Numbered from the stretch's first letter, positions 16,412 to 25,563 are shown. The stretch is DNA of 64,000 bases from JAUIAI01 sp041396585 (GCA_041396585.1 JAWKYG010000016.1:94399-158398), one strand, 5' to 3'. The notes: a model not told the origin generated them from the sequence alone. Numbers and translations: made by a program.

Positions 16412-17334
16412 CGTACCTTGGGCGGAAAAAGACCCTGCGGGCGGAACACCAGGATCAGCGCCATCATGATGTAGATCAGCATGGCCGAGACGGCGGGCGC
16501 GGAGTTCTCGGCAGCGTCGGCGCTCATGAACAGGCTGAACAGATCATCGAGATAGGAACGTCCCAGCGTGTCGATGAAACCGATCAGCATGGCCGCCACG
16601 AATGCGCCCTTGATCGAGCCCAGGCCACCGACGATGATGACGACGAAGGCCGTGATGATGATGGCATTGCCCATACCGATAGACGCCTCGGTAATCGGTG
16701 AGATCAGCATGCCGGCGATGCCGGCCAGGGTGGCACCCAGCGCGAAGACCAGCGCGAACAGCAGCTTGATGTCCACCCCGAGCGCTGCGATCATCGTGCG
16801 GTTGGATGCGCCCGCGCGGATCCGCATGCCCAGCCGGGTGTGATTGACCAGCAGATACAGGCCGAGAGCGATCACCAGGCCGGCACTGATGATCAACACG
16901 CGATAGGACGGAAAGAGCAGGCCGGCACCGAGCTCGATCTGACCGTCGAGCCAGTCTGGCAGGGGAATCGCGATGCCCTCGGGGCCCCAGATCATGTGCA
17001 CCAGCGTGTCCATGCACAGGATCAGGCCGAAGGTCGCCAGCACATGGTCGAGGTGGTCGCGCTGATACAGGTGCCGGATCACCAGCATCTCTAGCAGCAG
17101 ACCGACCAGCGCGGTCAATGGAATCGCGGCTACCAGCCCGATAAGGAAGGAACCACTCCAATGGGTGATCGTGGCGCACAGGTAGGCGCCGACCATGTAG
17201 AGCGAACCATGGGCCAGGTTGATGAAGTCCATGATGCCGAAGGTCAGTGTCAGGCCGGCCGCGAGCAAAAACAGCAGCACGCCCAGCTGCAGGCCGTTCA
17301 GCATCTGAATCAGCAACAGGGCAGTGTCATCCAT
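16408..17334 (-). CDS. livH: Branched-chain amino acid-type ABC transporter permease LivH
   Basis: A 308-residue inner-membrane permease. It has the family motif LTLTFGIMDFINLAHGSLYM near residues 28-48, MRIRAGASNRTMIAALGVD in the middle, and GGLGSIKGAFVAAMLIGFIDTLG near the end. It partners LivM. It begins 155 bases after the binding-protein gene livK. That gap holds two strong hairpins, so the permease genes are probably expressed at a lower level than livK. The last codons overlap livM. Confidence 0.93.
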   Translation of the reverse strand: MDDTALLLIQMLNGLQLGVLLFLLAAGLTLTFGIMDFINLAHGSLYMVGAYLCATITHWSGSFLIGLVAAIPLTALVGLLLEMLVIRHLYQRDHLDHVLATFGLILCMDTLVHMIWGPEGIAIPLPDWLDGQIELGAGLLFPSYRVLIISAGLVIALGLYLLVNHTRLGMRIRAGASNRTMIAALGVDIKLLFALVFALGATLAGIAGMLISPITEASIGMGNAIIITAFVVIIVGGLGSIKGAFVAAMLIGFIDTLGRSYLDDLFSLFMSADAAENSAPAVSAMLIYIMMALILVFRPQGLFPPKVR

Positions 17335-17360
17335 GGATCTGGCTGTCCGAGTTGAACAAC

Positions 17361-17390
17361 GGGCGAACGGTCTTACTGCGCCGTTCGCCC
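17361..17390. promoter_or_regulatory. Perfect 10-bp hairpin between livK and livH
   Basis: GGGCGAACGG, a ten-base loop, then CCGTTCGCCC: a perfect stem 26 bases before the livH start. No T-run follows on the liv strand, so it may stabilise or pause the transcript rather than end it. Confidence 0.45.
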
Positions 17391-17442
17391 TTGTCGGTGA
17401 CCGTCGTCGGGCTCATGGTTTGCCCGCGATGAGATCGAAAAC

Positions 17443-17470
17443 GCCGGTCCGAGACATGCGCCGGACCGGC
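17443..17470 (-). terminator. Terminator-like hairpin after livK
   Basis: Read on the minus strand: GCCGGTCCG, a ten-base loop, CGGACCGGC, then GTTTTC. The perfect 9-bp GC stem with a short T-run starts 19 bases after the livK stop. It probably terminates most transcripts, allowing limited read-through to livHMGF. Confidence 0.6.
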
Positions 17471-17489
17471 ACTCCATACCCCCGGCCGG

Positions 17490-18677
17490 TCACTTCATCT
17501 TGCACTCGCTGGCAAAGCGATCCTGATGGTTCTCGTACACGGTGCGCACGGTCTTGGTGGTCCACATGCCATCGGCGTCGGCAACCACCTCGCGCAGATA
17601 GAAGTTCTGGATCGGGAAGTGGTTGTTGCCGTAGCTGTACTTGCCGCGAACCGATGGGTAGTCGGCGCTTTTCATCGCCTTGCGCATGCCGGCCTTGTCG
17701 TCGAGGTTGCCCTTGACCGATGCCACCGCATGCTTGATCAGCTGGATCGCGTCATAGGATTGGGCCGCATAGAACGATGGGTAGGTGCCGTACTTTTTCT
17801 TGAAATCGGTCACGAACTTCTTGTTCGCGGCGTTGTCGAGATCGGGCGACCACATCTGCGTCATGCGCGAACCGAGCACGCCCGCCATGTCGGCCTTCTG
17901 CAGGCGTGGCAGGGAGATCGCATCGACGGTGAACACCGTGTACAGCGGCAGGCTCTGCTGCAGACCCGCCTGCTGATATTGCTTGATGAACGCACCGCCG
18001 GCCGCGCCCGGGTAGAACACGAACAGACCCTCGGCCCCCGAGGCCTTGGCCTTGGCGAGTTCGGCGGAGAAGTCGAGCTGCGCATCCTTGCCCCATTTCG
18101 TGAGGTCTTTGCCGACGACCTTGCCCTTGAAGGTGCTTTCGACGCCGGCGGTCATGTCTTTGCCCGCCGCATAGTTGGGCGCCATCACGTAGAGCGATTT
18201 CACACCTTCCTGGTTCAGGACCTCGCCCATGGCCATCGGGGTCTGATCGTTCTGCCAGGAGGTGGCAAAGAAGTTCTCGTGACAGAGCTTGCCCGCGATC
18301 TGCGAAGGACCCGCATTGGCGCTGATCAGGAATGCGCCGGAATCGAGCGCCGATTTCTGGGCGGCCAGAAGCACATGCGACCAGATGAAGCCGGTGACGA
18401 ACTGGACCTTGTCCTGCTTGACCAGTTTGTCGGTCTTTTGCTTGCCGGTTTCGGGCTTGAAGCCGTCGTCTTCGTAGATCAGTTCAACCGGCTTGCCGGC
18501 CATTGTGCCGCCGATGTGCTCCAGTGCGAGGTCGGCCGCATTTTTCATGTCCTGGCCGATCGCGCCGGCAGGTGTGGTCAGCGTGGTGACGAAACCGATC
18601 TTGACCGAATCGGCCGAGAATGCGGGCGCCGCGGCAAATGCACTCATGGAAAGCGCGAGCAAGGTCTTGCGCAGCAT
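17490..18677 (-). CDS. livK: Branched-chain amino acid-type ABC transporter substrate-binding protein
   Basis: A 395-residue periplasmic binding protein of the Leu/Ile/Val (peripla_BP_6) family. A signal peptide, MLRKTLLALSMSAFAAAPAFSA, precedes the mature VKIGFVTTLTTPAGAIG. SANAGPSQIAGKLCHENFF and YPSFYAAQSYDAIQLIKHAV are typical later blocks. AGGAGG lies just ahead of the ATG at 18677; the frame is open far upstream, but that part is antisense to other genes. It heads the livKHMGF cluster, followed by a terminator-like hairpin. A sigma-54-like promoter lies about 40 bases upstream. Ligand specificity may be for amino acids, amides, urea or aromatic acids. Confidence 0.92.
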   Translation of the reverse strand: MLRKTLLALSMSAFAAAPAFSADSVKIGFVTTLTTPAGAIGQDMKNAADLALEHIGGTMAGKPVELIYEDDGFKPETGKQKTDKLVKQDKVQFVTGFIWSHVLLAAQKSALDSGAFLISANAGPSQIAGKLCHENFFATSWQNDQTPMAMGEVLNQEGVKSLYVMAPNYAAGKDMTAGVESTFKGKVVGKDLTKWGKDAQLDFSAELAKAKASGAEGLFVFYPGAAGGAFIKQYQQAGLQQSLPLYTVFTVDAISLPRLQKADMAGVLGSRMTQMWSPDLDNAANKKFVTDFKKKYGTYPSFYAAQSYDAIQLIKHAVASVKGNLDDKAGMRKAMKSADYPSVRGKYSYGNNHFPIQNFYLREVVADADGMWTTKTVRTVYENHQDRFASECKMK

Positions 18678-18718
18678 GAACTCCTCCTGATTGATGGCCC
18701 GGCTTCTTGCGCCGGTAG

Positions 18719-18732
18719 GCAACATTGTGCAA
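18719..18732 (-). promoter_or_regulatory. Sigma-54-like promoter for livK
   Basis: On the minus strand: TTGCAC, four bases, TTGC. This matches the -24/-12 consensus TGGCAC-N4-TTGC at all but one position. It would start transcription about 30 bases before the livK ATG. The mismatch is in the important -24 GG, so activity is uncertain. Confidence 0.35.
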
Positions 18733-18877
18733 GTCGGCGGGGTATGGCGATGCATAAAACCGCTTGCTGAGCCCCGGATTCTACCAGCAGAGTGCTCACG
18801 AATGCGGGGGTGGGCGTAGTCGGCAGGGCGTCGGGCTACGATACGGGCCCGCTCGCCGACGAGCCATTCCGACCGCC

Positions 18878-19263
18878 ATGAGTGCCCGCCAACCCGATCC
18901 GCCACATCAGGGCATCGTCCTGTTCTGCCACGGCGCGCGCCGCCCGTCCTGGCGCGAGCCGTTCGATGCCTTGCGCAACGAACTTGCCGCCAGGGTTCCC
19001 GGCGTGGCCGTGCGTCTGGCCTTTCTCGAGCTGATGCAGCCCGAACTGCCGGCGGTGTTCGAGGAACTCCATGCGCTTGGCGCGCACCGATTGCTGGTGG
19101 TTCCGGTCTTTCTCGCGCCTGGAGCCCATACGCGGAGGATCTGCCGCGCCTGATCGCGCAGGCGTGTGAACGCTGGCCCGAGCTTCGCGTCGAGACTCGC
19201 GATACCCTGACCGAAGACGCCGTGATGCGCGCGGCCATCATCCGCTGGATTACCGAACCATGA
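18878..19263 (+). pseudogene. CbiX-like sirohydrochlorin chelatase, single frameshift
   Basis: A small CbiX/SirB-type chelatase that would be 128 residues if repaired. It has the metal-binding N-terminus GIVLFCHGARRPSW and the central VFEELHALGAHRLLVVPVFLAPGAHTR. The frame is lost at about 19133 (a missing base after ACGCG). It resumes as EDLPRLIAQACERWPEL and ends ITEP at a TGA that overlaps the next gene's ATG by four bases. Short CbiX proteins insert Co or Fe into sirohydrochlorin. The family-matching sequence on both sides of one missing base points to a sequencing error rather than decay. Confidence 0.7.
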
Positions 19264-19769
19264 CCGAACCCCAGGCCCAGGCACTCGCAGCAGAGCACCG
19301 GATGTGCGAGCAACGTTGTTTCGATGATTTTTGTATCGGTGAGCGTTTCGTGCTCCCGTCGCGAACCATGACCGAGGCCTTGTTCGCGGCTTTCCAGCTG
19401 GCCAGTGGCGACAACCACCCGATTCACTACGATGTCGAGTTCTGTCGCGCACGCGGCATGCCGCACATGCTCGCCCACGGCTTTCAGGTGCTGATCCAGA
19501 CGGCTGCCGGCGCCGGGCTCTTTCCGCACATGGTGGAAGATTCGCTGAAGGGCTTTCTGTCGCAGGAGAGCGAATTCCTCGCCCCGGTCTATGTGGGCGA
19601 CACGCTCTATCCGGTACTCATCATCGATGAATGCACGCCCGGGCGTACCACGGGCGTGATCGGCATGCGCAGCGAAGTGCGTAACCAGCGCCATCAGTTG
19701 GTGATGACCGGACGCCAGCGCTATTTGCTGCGTCGCCGAGACGGCCAGGCCACGACGCCGGCGCAGTAA
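19260..19769 (+). CDS. MaoC-like hot-dog dehydratase
   Basis: A 169-residue MaoC-family protein. The hydratase-2 motif is ASGDNHPIHYDVEFCRARG near residues 55-75, with the catalytic Asp and His in DNHPIH, and MLAHGF follows. The C-terminal part, FLAPVYVGDTLYPVLIIDEC, is the usual hot-dog continuation. Such proteins hydrate enoyl-CoA or related thioesters. The start overlaps the stop of the CbiX-like gene (ATGA), indicating coupling, although no functional link is known. Substrate unknown. Confidence 0.85.
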   Translation: MTEPQAQALAAEHRMCEQRCFDDFCIGERFVLPSRTMTEALFAAFQLASGDNHPIHYDVEFCRARGMPHMLAHGFQVLIQTAAGAGLFPHMVEDSLKGFLSQESEFLAPVYVGDTLYPVLIIDECTPGRTTGVIGMRSEVRNQRHQLVMTGRQRYLLRRRDGQATTPAQ

Positions 19770-19899
19770 GCTGCCCCCGAGACGCCCGGCGCTGCGCCCC
19801 GGTACACGCTGGCGCACCTGCGCACCGACGCGGTGGCGAGCATGGCCTTCGAACGGCGGGCGGCCAGGCGATTGCCTGGCCGCGTGAGCACCGGCTAGA

Positions 19900-21147
19900 T
19901 CAACGCATGACGCCAAGCGCGCGTACGGTCTGCATGTTCAGGTAGGCGTCGACCGGCAGATCATTCGCCCGCTGGTAGGCATTGACGGCGGCCATCGTAC
20001 GCTTGGCGATCACACCGTCGACCGGGCCGGGGTCATAGCCGGCATCGGCCAGCGCACGTTGGATCGCGCGCACACGATCACGGGTCATGTTCGTTTCGCA
20101 AAGGATCTCCCGCCATTCGACGCGTCCGGGGCTGACCAGTTCGCGGCGCTCGACCGCGCTCGTCTGTGCGGGGATCGCGACCCGGATCTCGCGTGCCGGC
20201 TCGGCCAGACGGTTGACCTGAACGGTCTTGAACTCTGCCGGGACTTCGATCGGCCGGGCTTGCGCCGGTTGCACCATGACCTGCTTGCGCACGGTGCGAT
20301 AAACAGCCGGCACGATCTCCTCACGGACCTGCTCGGGCGTGACCTCGACGGTCTTCGTGACCGTGTCGTAAATCGCCGGAACCTCGACCAGGCACATGAT
20401 CTCGCCGGTGGTGGCATCGATCTTCTGGATCGGGCCCTTGCCTTTGCGCCAGGTGGTGTAGGCGGCCTTGACCAGCACCTTTTCCTGCACCTGCTTGGTG
20501 ACCGCGGGCACCGTGACCAGCCGCGTGCTCTCGGGGGTCACCAGTACCCGCTCCTCGACCCACTCGAATTTCGCAGGTACGAGCTCGTAGCGGATGTCGG
20601 CAGGCTTCACCAGGACGCGCTCGGTCACTTGTTCGAATCGCGCCGGCACCGTATCCAGGCGGGTGGTGGCTTCGCGCACGATGAGATTCTCGGTGACCGA
20701 ACGGTAGGTCGGTTCAATGAACACCTTGGCGTAGCATTCGCCCGGCTTGGCGTCGGGCGGCATCAGGTCATCACCTTCGCTGGCGGGGGCACGCCCGTCG
20801 GCGGCGGCATCGGCGGCCGCACGGGTTTCGGCGCCCGATGACATTTTCGTGCCGGCCTGAGGGGCCATGGCGGTCTGCTCGACGCCTGGCGCCGGCATGG
20901 GCTGGCTGACGATGTTTCGCGTTCGCGAGGCCGGGAGTTCTGGTGCCTTTGCGGCTTCCGGCGTCGTGCTTGCGCTCGTGTTGGGCTGCTCGTTCTGGGT
21001 GGCAGCGTTGGCGGCCCTTCGGTTGAGCTCGGCGGCACGTGCGAGGATCTCCTCGCTGGTCGGGGTCGAACTGCAGCCGGCCGCGATCATGGTGGCGACA
21101 ATGGCAAGCAGGCGGGGGGCAGAGCCCACGTGGGGGTGGCAGGACAT
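19900..21147 (-). CDS. Lipoprotein with ~22-residue tandem beta repeats and C-terminal peptidoglycan-binding domain
   Basis: A 415-residue predicted lipoprotein. The signal MSCHPHVGSAPRLLAIVATM runs into the lipobox IAAGC at about residues 22-26. A low-complexity Ala/Thr/Pro region extends to about 135. From about 145 to 345 there are some eight imperfect repeats built on VPA-[FY]-x2-V-x3-VLV-x-PA-x2-R, for example VPARFEQVTERVLVKPADIR and VPAKFEWVEERVLVTPESTR. The last 60 residues are a PG_binding_1 domain (VRAIQRALADAGYDPGPVDG). It is likely anchored by lipid to one membrane and bound to the cell wall. GGGAGA precedes the ATG at 21147. Confidence 0.8.
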   Translation of the reverse strand: MSCHPHVGSAPRLLAIVATMIAAGCSSTPTSEEILARAAELNRRAANAATQNEQPNTSASTTPEAAKAPELPASRTRNIVSQPMPAPGVEQTAMAPQAGTKMSSGAETRAAADAAADGRAPASEGDDLMPPDAKPGECYAKVFIEPTYRSVTENLIVREATTRLDTVPARFEQVTERVLVKPADIRYELVPAKFEWVEERVLVTPESTRLVTVPAVTKQVQEKVLVKAAYTTWRKGKGPIQKIDATTGEIMCLVEVPAIYDTVTKTVEVTPEQVREEIVPAVYRTVRKQVMVQPAQARPIEVPAEFKTVQVNRLAEPAREIRVAIPAQTSAVERRELVSPGRVEWREILCETNMTRDRVRAIQRALADAGYDPGPVDGVIAKRTMAAVNAYQRANDLPVDAYLNMQTVRALGVMR

Positions 21148-21259
21148 GGATTTCTCCCGAGGCAATGACTCCGCCGTTGCTCCGACAGGCCGGCGCACTT
21201 CAGGGCGGGGGGTTAGCGGCAATGATGCCTGTTGCCCCGCGCCCTCGGTGTGCACAACC

Positions 21260-21265
21260 TATAAT
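21260..21265 (+). promoter_or_regulatory. Consensus -10 box TATAAT
   Basis: A perfect sigma-70 -10 hexamer in the divergent spacer, about 110 bases before the aminoacylase start. The upstream GTTGCC is too far (about 23 bases) to be an ideal -35, so the promoter is only suggested. Confidence 0.35.
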
Positions 21266-21373
21266 TCGCGGCCTCGATATCTGACAATTTTGGGGATATC
21301 GTGATCGAGTTCACGGTCCGCTCGGGCCGCACGAAAGCGTTGGCGGCCTCGACAGCGGCCACAGGAGACTGAA

Positions 21374-23090
21374 TTGCTGGATATCTTGATTCGCGCGGGG
21401 CAGGTGGTCGATGGCACCGGCGCCGAACCCCGGGTTGCCGATGTCGGCATCGCCGGCGGCCGGATCGTGGCGGTCGGACAGGATCTGGGATCGGCCAGAC
21501 GTGTCATATCGGCCGACGGATCGCTGGTCACCCCCGGATGGGTCGATATCCATACGCACTATGATGGCCAGGCCACCTGGGATCCGAGCATGTCACCGTC
21601 TTCCTGGCATGGCGTGACCACGGCGGTGTTCGGTAATTGCGGAGTCGGATTCGCACCGGTGCGCCCGGGTAGCGAGCGCTACCTGATCAACCTGATGGAA
21701 GGTGTCGAGGACATCCCCGAGAGCGTGCTCTGCGAGGGCATCGACTTTCGCTGGGAAAGTTTCGGCCAGTATCTCGACGTGCTTGCCGAGACCCCGCGCG
21801 CGATGGATATCGGCGCGCAGGTGCCGCATGCCGCCTTGCGCTTTTATGTCATGGGCGAGCGCGGCGCCGATCATCACCAGACACCCGATGCCGCCGAGAT
21901 CGAACACATGGGCGCCTTGCTCGAACAGGCGCTGTATGACGGCGCGCTGGGCTTCACCACCTCGCGTACAGTCAAGCATCGGGCCGCCGATGGTCGGCCC
22001 ACACCGAGCCTGAGTGCGGCCGAGCCTGAACTCGCCGGTCTCGCCCGCGCGATGCGGCGCGCTGGCAGGGGGGTCATCGAGGTCAATTCCGGATTTTGGC
22101 GCCGGTGACTTCGGGCTGCTGCGGCAGGCGGCCGAGCTTGCCGCACGTCCCCTGTCGATCCTGCTGGTCCAGGTGGACAATGCACCAGGGCTGTGGGCCG
22201 AGACCCTGGCGGGTGTCGACCAGGCCGTGGCCGATGGCCTGCCGTTCACGGCGCAGGTCGGCTCACGTGCGATCGGTGTGCTCATGACCTTGCGCGGAAC
22301 CGTGCATCCGTTCACCACGCATCCGCTTTGGAAGACGTTGCTCGAGCGCGGCGAGGATGCCGCGATCGCCGCTTTGCAGGCCGATCCGTCGCTGCGTGCC
22401 AGGCTGGTGGCCGAGCGTCCCGATGACGCGCACGCGAAATGGATGAACCGGGCGGTGGAGCGCACGTTCGAGCTGGGCGAGCCGATGGACCTGGAACCAG
22501 AGCCGGCGCGTTCGGTGGCGAACCTCGCGCGTCAGGCCGGGCGCGATCCCTTCGCGTTCATGCTCGATCTGCTGCTGGCCGAAGACGGCAGGGCGATCCT
22601 GCTGCATCCGTTCGAGAATTATCACTCGGGCGATCTGAGCGCGGTGGAGGCCATGCTGCGCAATCCGAACACGGTGTGCGGCGTGGCCGATGGCGGTGCG
22701 CATGTCGGTCTGATTTGTGATGCCAGCTCACCGACCACCTTGCTTTCGCACTGGGCGCGCGACCGCCGTCGGGGGCCGCGACTGCCGTTGCCCTTGCTGG
22801 TGCACAAACAGACGCAGGCAACCGCACGCTGCTATGGCCTGATGGATCGCGGCGTGATCGCGCCCGGCTACCGTGCCGACATCAACATCATCGACTTCGA
22901 CCGCCTCGGGGTGGGGCGGCCGTGGATGGCCCATGATCTGCCCGCCGGCGGGCGGCGGCTGTTGCAGCGGTCGACCGGATACCGGCACACCTTCGTCGCC
23001 GGCATCGAGGTTCGCAGTGACGATGAAGACACCGGCGCGCGCCCGGGGCGCCTGCTGCGCGGCGCTCAGTCTCTGCCGTCTGCTGCCTGA
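21374..23090 (+). pseudogene. N-acyl-D-amino-acid deacylase family amidohydrolase, single frameshift
   Basis: A D-aminoacylase-type amidohydrolase of 571 residues once one base is removed. The N-terminal small beta domain (LDILIRAGQVVDGTG) is followed by the metal-site motif VDIHTHYDGQATWDP. Then come GNCGVGFAP, the SDFGAGDFGLL region, VADGGAHVGLICDASSPTT near the end and the closing GVIAPGYRADINIIDFD. The family hydrolyses N-acyl-D-amino acids or related amides in the cytoplasm. The frame changes near 22090 by one extra base: one side ends VIEVNS, the other begins DFGAGDFG. Translation starts at a TTG six bases after AGGAG. The two halves abut without loss, so a sequencing insertion is likely. 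Confidence 0.8.
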
Positions 23091-23104
23091 AGCGGGCGAC
23101 GACG

Positions 23105-23653
23105 ATGGCCCTGGGCGCCACGGTACACCGGCTGCGACTCGACGTCGCCGACATCGATCGCGCTGTCTATGATCAGCACGTACTGACCGTTGCGCGCCAT
23201 CCCTCCGAAACCGAAGAGCGGATGATGATCCGGGTGCTGGCTTTCGCCATGTATGCGGATCCTTCCCTGCAATTCGGCCGCGGGCTGTCCACCGATGACG
23301 AACCCGATCTCTGGCTGCACTCGGACGATGGGCAGCTGCGCAGCTGGATTGACGTCGGGCTCCCGGAGGAGCGGCGTCTTCGTCGTGCCAGCGGGCGGGC
23401 GCAGCGCGTAGTCGTCATCGCCTTTGGTGGCAACCGGGTGGATGTCTGGTGGCAGCGCAATCGCGCCGCGATGACGCAACTGGCGAGCCTGACGGTGTGG
23501 TCTGTGCCGCCCGAAGAGTCGGCGCAGCTGACCGCGCTGGCCTCGCGTTCCATGCGCCTGTCGGTCACGCTCCAGGAGGGGTCGTTGCTGTTCAGCGACG
23601 GCGAACGCACTGCCGAGCTCAGTCCGAGACGTCTGCACCCTGGCGCTTCATGA
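23105..23653 (+). CDS. yaeQ: YaeQ family protein
   Basis: A 182-residue YaeQ protein. It begins MALGATVHRLRLDVADIDR and has the family blocks LTVARHPSETEERMMIRVLA, FGRGLSTDDEPDLW, WIDVGLPEERRLRRASGRA and VDVWWQ. The fold is related to PD-(D/E)XK nucleases, but its activity is unsettled; an anti-termination effect was proposed in enterobacteria. Length is normal. It starts 15 bases after the aminoacylase stop. Confidence 0.92.
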   Translation: MALGATVHRLRLDVADIDRAVYDQHVLTVARHPSETEERMMIRVLAFAMYADPSLQFGRGLSTDDEPDLWLHSDDGQLRSWIDVGLPEERRLRRASGRAQRVVVIAFGGNRVDVWWQRNRAAMTQLASLTVWSVPPEESAQLTALASRSMRLSVTLQEGSLLFSDGERTAELSPRRLHPGAS

Positions 23654-23702
23654 TCGCTGATCATCTCGGCCGCACGGGTTCCCTTCAGCGCGCCCAGCTC
23701 AG

Positions 23703-25031
23703 ATGACGGGGACCCCGGCGCCGGTAGGGCATCGTCGTGTGGTCGGCATGGCCGTGCCGATCATGCTCTCGAATCTCTCGGTGCCGCTGGTCGGCTTGGT
23801 CGATACGGCCGTCATGGGGCGTCTGCCCGGGGCCGCACAGATCGGCGCGGTCGCGCTCGGGGCGACCGTGTTCAGCTTCCTGTTCTGGGGCTTCGGGTTC
23901 TTACGGATGGGCACCACCGGGCTGGTCGCCCAGGCCCTTGGCGCCGGCAGGGCACAGGCGCTGCGCGGATTGTTGTTGCAGCTTGGCGCCAGCGCGTTGC
24001 TGTTGGGCTTGGCGATCGTCTTGCTGCAGCGGCCGATCGGTGCGCTCGCCCAATGGGCGTTGCCGGCCGGGCCCGACGTTCAGGGCGCGCTCGCTGCCTA
24101 CTACGGGGTCCGGGTCTGGAGCGCGCCTGCGGTGTTGGCCAACTATGTGCTGATGGGCGTGTTGGTCGGCCTGCAGCGCACGGGGCTCGCGCTGGTCGCG
24201 CAACTCACGTTGAATCTGGCCAATGCGGCGCTGAGCCTCTGGTTCGTCCTCGGGCTCGACGGCGGAATCGTCGGCGTGGCCTGGGCGAGCGTGCTTGCCG
24301 AGCTGTTGGCCGTCGGTGTCGGCCTGATCGCCGCGCTGGTCGCGTTGCGGCCGTGGCCCGCGCGCTGGCCCTGGGCCAGCCTGCGCGATATGAGCGGCTA
24401 TCGTCGATTGTTCCGGATCAATGGCGACATCTTCCTGCGCACATTCTTTCTGACCTTTGGTTTTGCCTGGTTCAATGCGCGCAGCGCGGCGCAGGGCGAA
24501 TGGATACTGGCGGCCAACGCGGTACTGATGCAACTCATCAATGTGCTCGCCTATGGTCTGGACGGCTTCTCGCACGCGGCGGAAGCGCTGGTCGGCCATG
24601 CCCGCGGCGCCGGGCAGCGCGCCAATTTTCGGGCGGCCGTGCGCATCGCCGGGCTCTGGGCGTTCGCACTGGCGCTTGTGTTCGTATGGATCTACTGGCT
24701 CGCCGGTGAGCGGCTGGTGTTCGCCCTGACCATCGATGAACGGGTGCGCGCCACCGCGCTTGACTATCTGCCCTGGGTCTGGGTGGCACCGGTGATCACG
24801 GTGTGGTGCTTTCTGCTCGACGGCATCTACATCGGGATCCTGCGCACCACGGCGATGCGCAATGCCACGCTGGTGGCGACCCTGGTGTTGCTGGCCGTGA
24901 GCTGGCCGGCGATGGCCTGGTTCGCCAACCATGGTCTGTGGGGGGCGCTGATGGTCTTCTATGCGGCCCGGGCGATCACCTTGGCGGTCGGTTTGTGGCG
25001 CTGGCCTTTGCAGTGGGAGCCGCTGCCATGA
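23703..25031 (+). CDS. MATE family efflux transporter (DinF-like)
   Basis: A 442-residue inner-membrane MATE exporter with about twelve hydrophobic segments. The first segment reads VVGMAVPIMLSNLSVPLVGLVDTAVMG, and FLFWGFGFLRMGTTGLVAQA is the DinF-branch signature. An internal repeat around 230-290 includes LRTFFLTFGFAWFNARSAAQG. DinF-type MATE proteins expel organic cations or other toxic compounds using ion gradients. It lies 49 bases after yaeQ on the same strand, so read-through is possible. Confidence 0.9.
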   Translation: MTGTPAPVGHRRVVGMAVPIMLSNLSVPLVGLVDTAVMGRLPGAAQIGAVALGATVFSFLFWGFGFLRMGTTGLVAQALGAGRAQALRGLLLQLGASALLLGLAIVLLQRPIGALAQWALPAGPDVQGALAAYYGVRVWSAPAVLANYVLMGVLVGLQRTGLALVAQLTLNLANAALSLWFVLGLDGGIVGVAWASVLAELLAVGVGLIAALVALRPWPARWPWASLRDMSGYRRLFRINGDIFLRTFFLTFGFAWFNARSAAQGEWILAANAVLMQLINVLAYGLDGFSHAAEALVGHARGAGQRANFRAAVRIAGLWAFALALVFVWIYWLAGERLVFALTIDERVRATALDYLPWVWVAPVITVWCFLLDGIYIGILRTTAMRNATLVATLVLLAVSWPAMAWFANHGLWGALMVFYAARAITLAVGLWRWPLQWEPLP

Positions 25032-25071
25032 GCTGGTCGACTGCGCGGTTCAGAGCATTGAGGAGACGACA

Positions 25072-25563
25072 TTGAAGCTACTTGACCGGATGGCCTATGT
25101 CACCGGCGCTGCCTCGGGTAACGGTGCCGCGATCGCACGCCTGTTCGCCAGCGAGGGGGCGCTGGTGGCGGTGGCCGATGTCCAGACCGAAGCCGCCGAG
25201 CAGGTGGCCGCCTCGATTCGCGACAGCGGCGGGCGGGCGATCGCGATTGCCCACGATGTCGGCGATGAGAAGGCCTGGGCCGCAGGGGTGGACCGGGCGA
25301 TCGCCGAACTCGGGCCGTTGCGCATCATGGTGAACAATGCCGGTATCGCCAGTGCCGGTGCAGCGTTCGAGGACGAAACCCTGGAGAACTGGCGGCGGGT
25401 TCAGCGTATCAATCTCGACGGTGTCTTCCTCGGGTGTCGTGAGGCGGTGCGCCGGATGAAGGCCGGCGCACCGGCCAGTACGGTTCTGTTCCTGGCCAGT
25501 GACGATGCCAGCTTCCTGACCGGCAGCGAGCTGGTGGTCGACGGCGGCTATACCGCGCATTGA
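25072..25563 (+). CDS. SDR family protein lacking its catalytic core (internal deletion)
   Basis: An open frame of 163 residues that has both ends of a classical SDR but not the middle. The N-terminal half is complete: LLDRMAYVTGAASGNGAAIA, DVGDE, VNNAGIASAG and RINLDGVFLGCREAVRRMKA. It then jumps to STVLFLASDDASFLTGSELVVDGGY, which is the normal C-terminus. About 75-80 residues, including the catalytic Ser and YxxxK, are missing in frame at about 25475. The resulting protein could bind NAD(P) but not act as a dehydrogenase. The TTG start at 25072 has AGGAGA five bases upstream. It may be a true deletion or an assembly collapse. Confidence 0.75.
   Translation: MKLLDRMAYVTGAASGNGAAIARLFASEGALVAVADVQTEAAEQVAASIRDSGGRAIAIAHDVGDEKAWAAGVDRAIAELGPLRIMVNNAGIASAGAAFEDETLENWRRVQRINLDGVFLGCREAVRRMKAGAPASTVLFLASDDASFLTGSELVVDGGYTAH

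Noticed and set aside
18678..19916. 400-codon upstream extension of livK
   Set aside because: It is antisense to the CbiX-like and MaoC genes; the signal peptide and AGGAGG mark the real livK start at 18677.
20600..20640. tRNA-like TTCGAATC string
   Set aside because: It lies inside the repeat lipoprotein gene and no cloverleaf can be formed around it.
23901..24932. 343-codon minus-strand frame
   Set aside because: It is antisense to the MATE transporter; the composition is His/Gln/Arg-rich without hydrophobic core, typical of a shadow frame.
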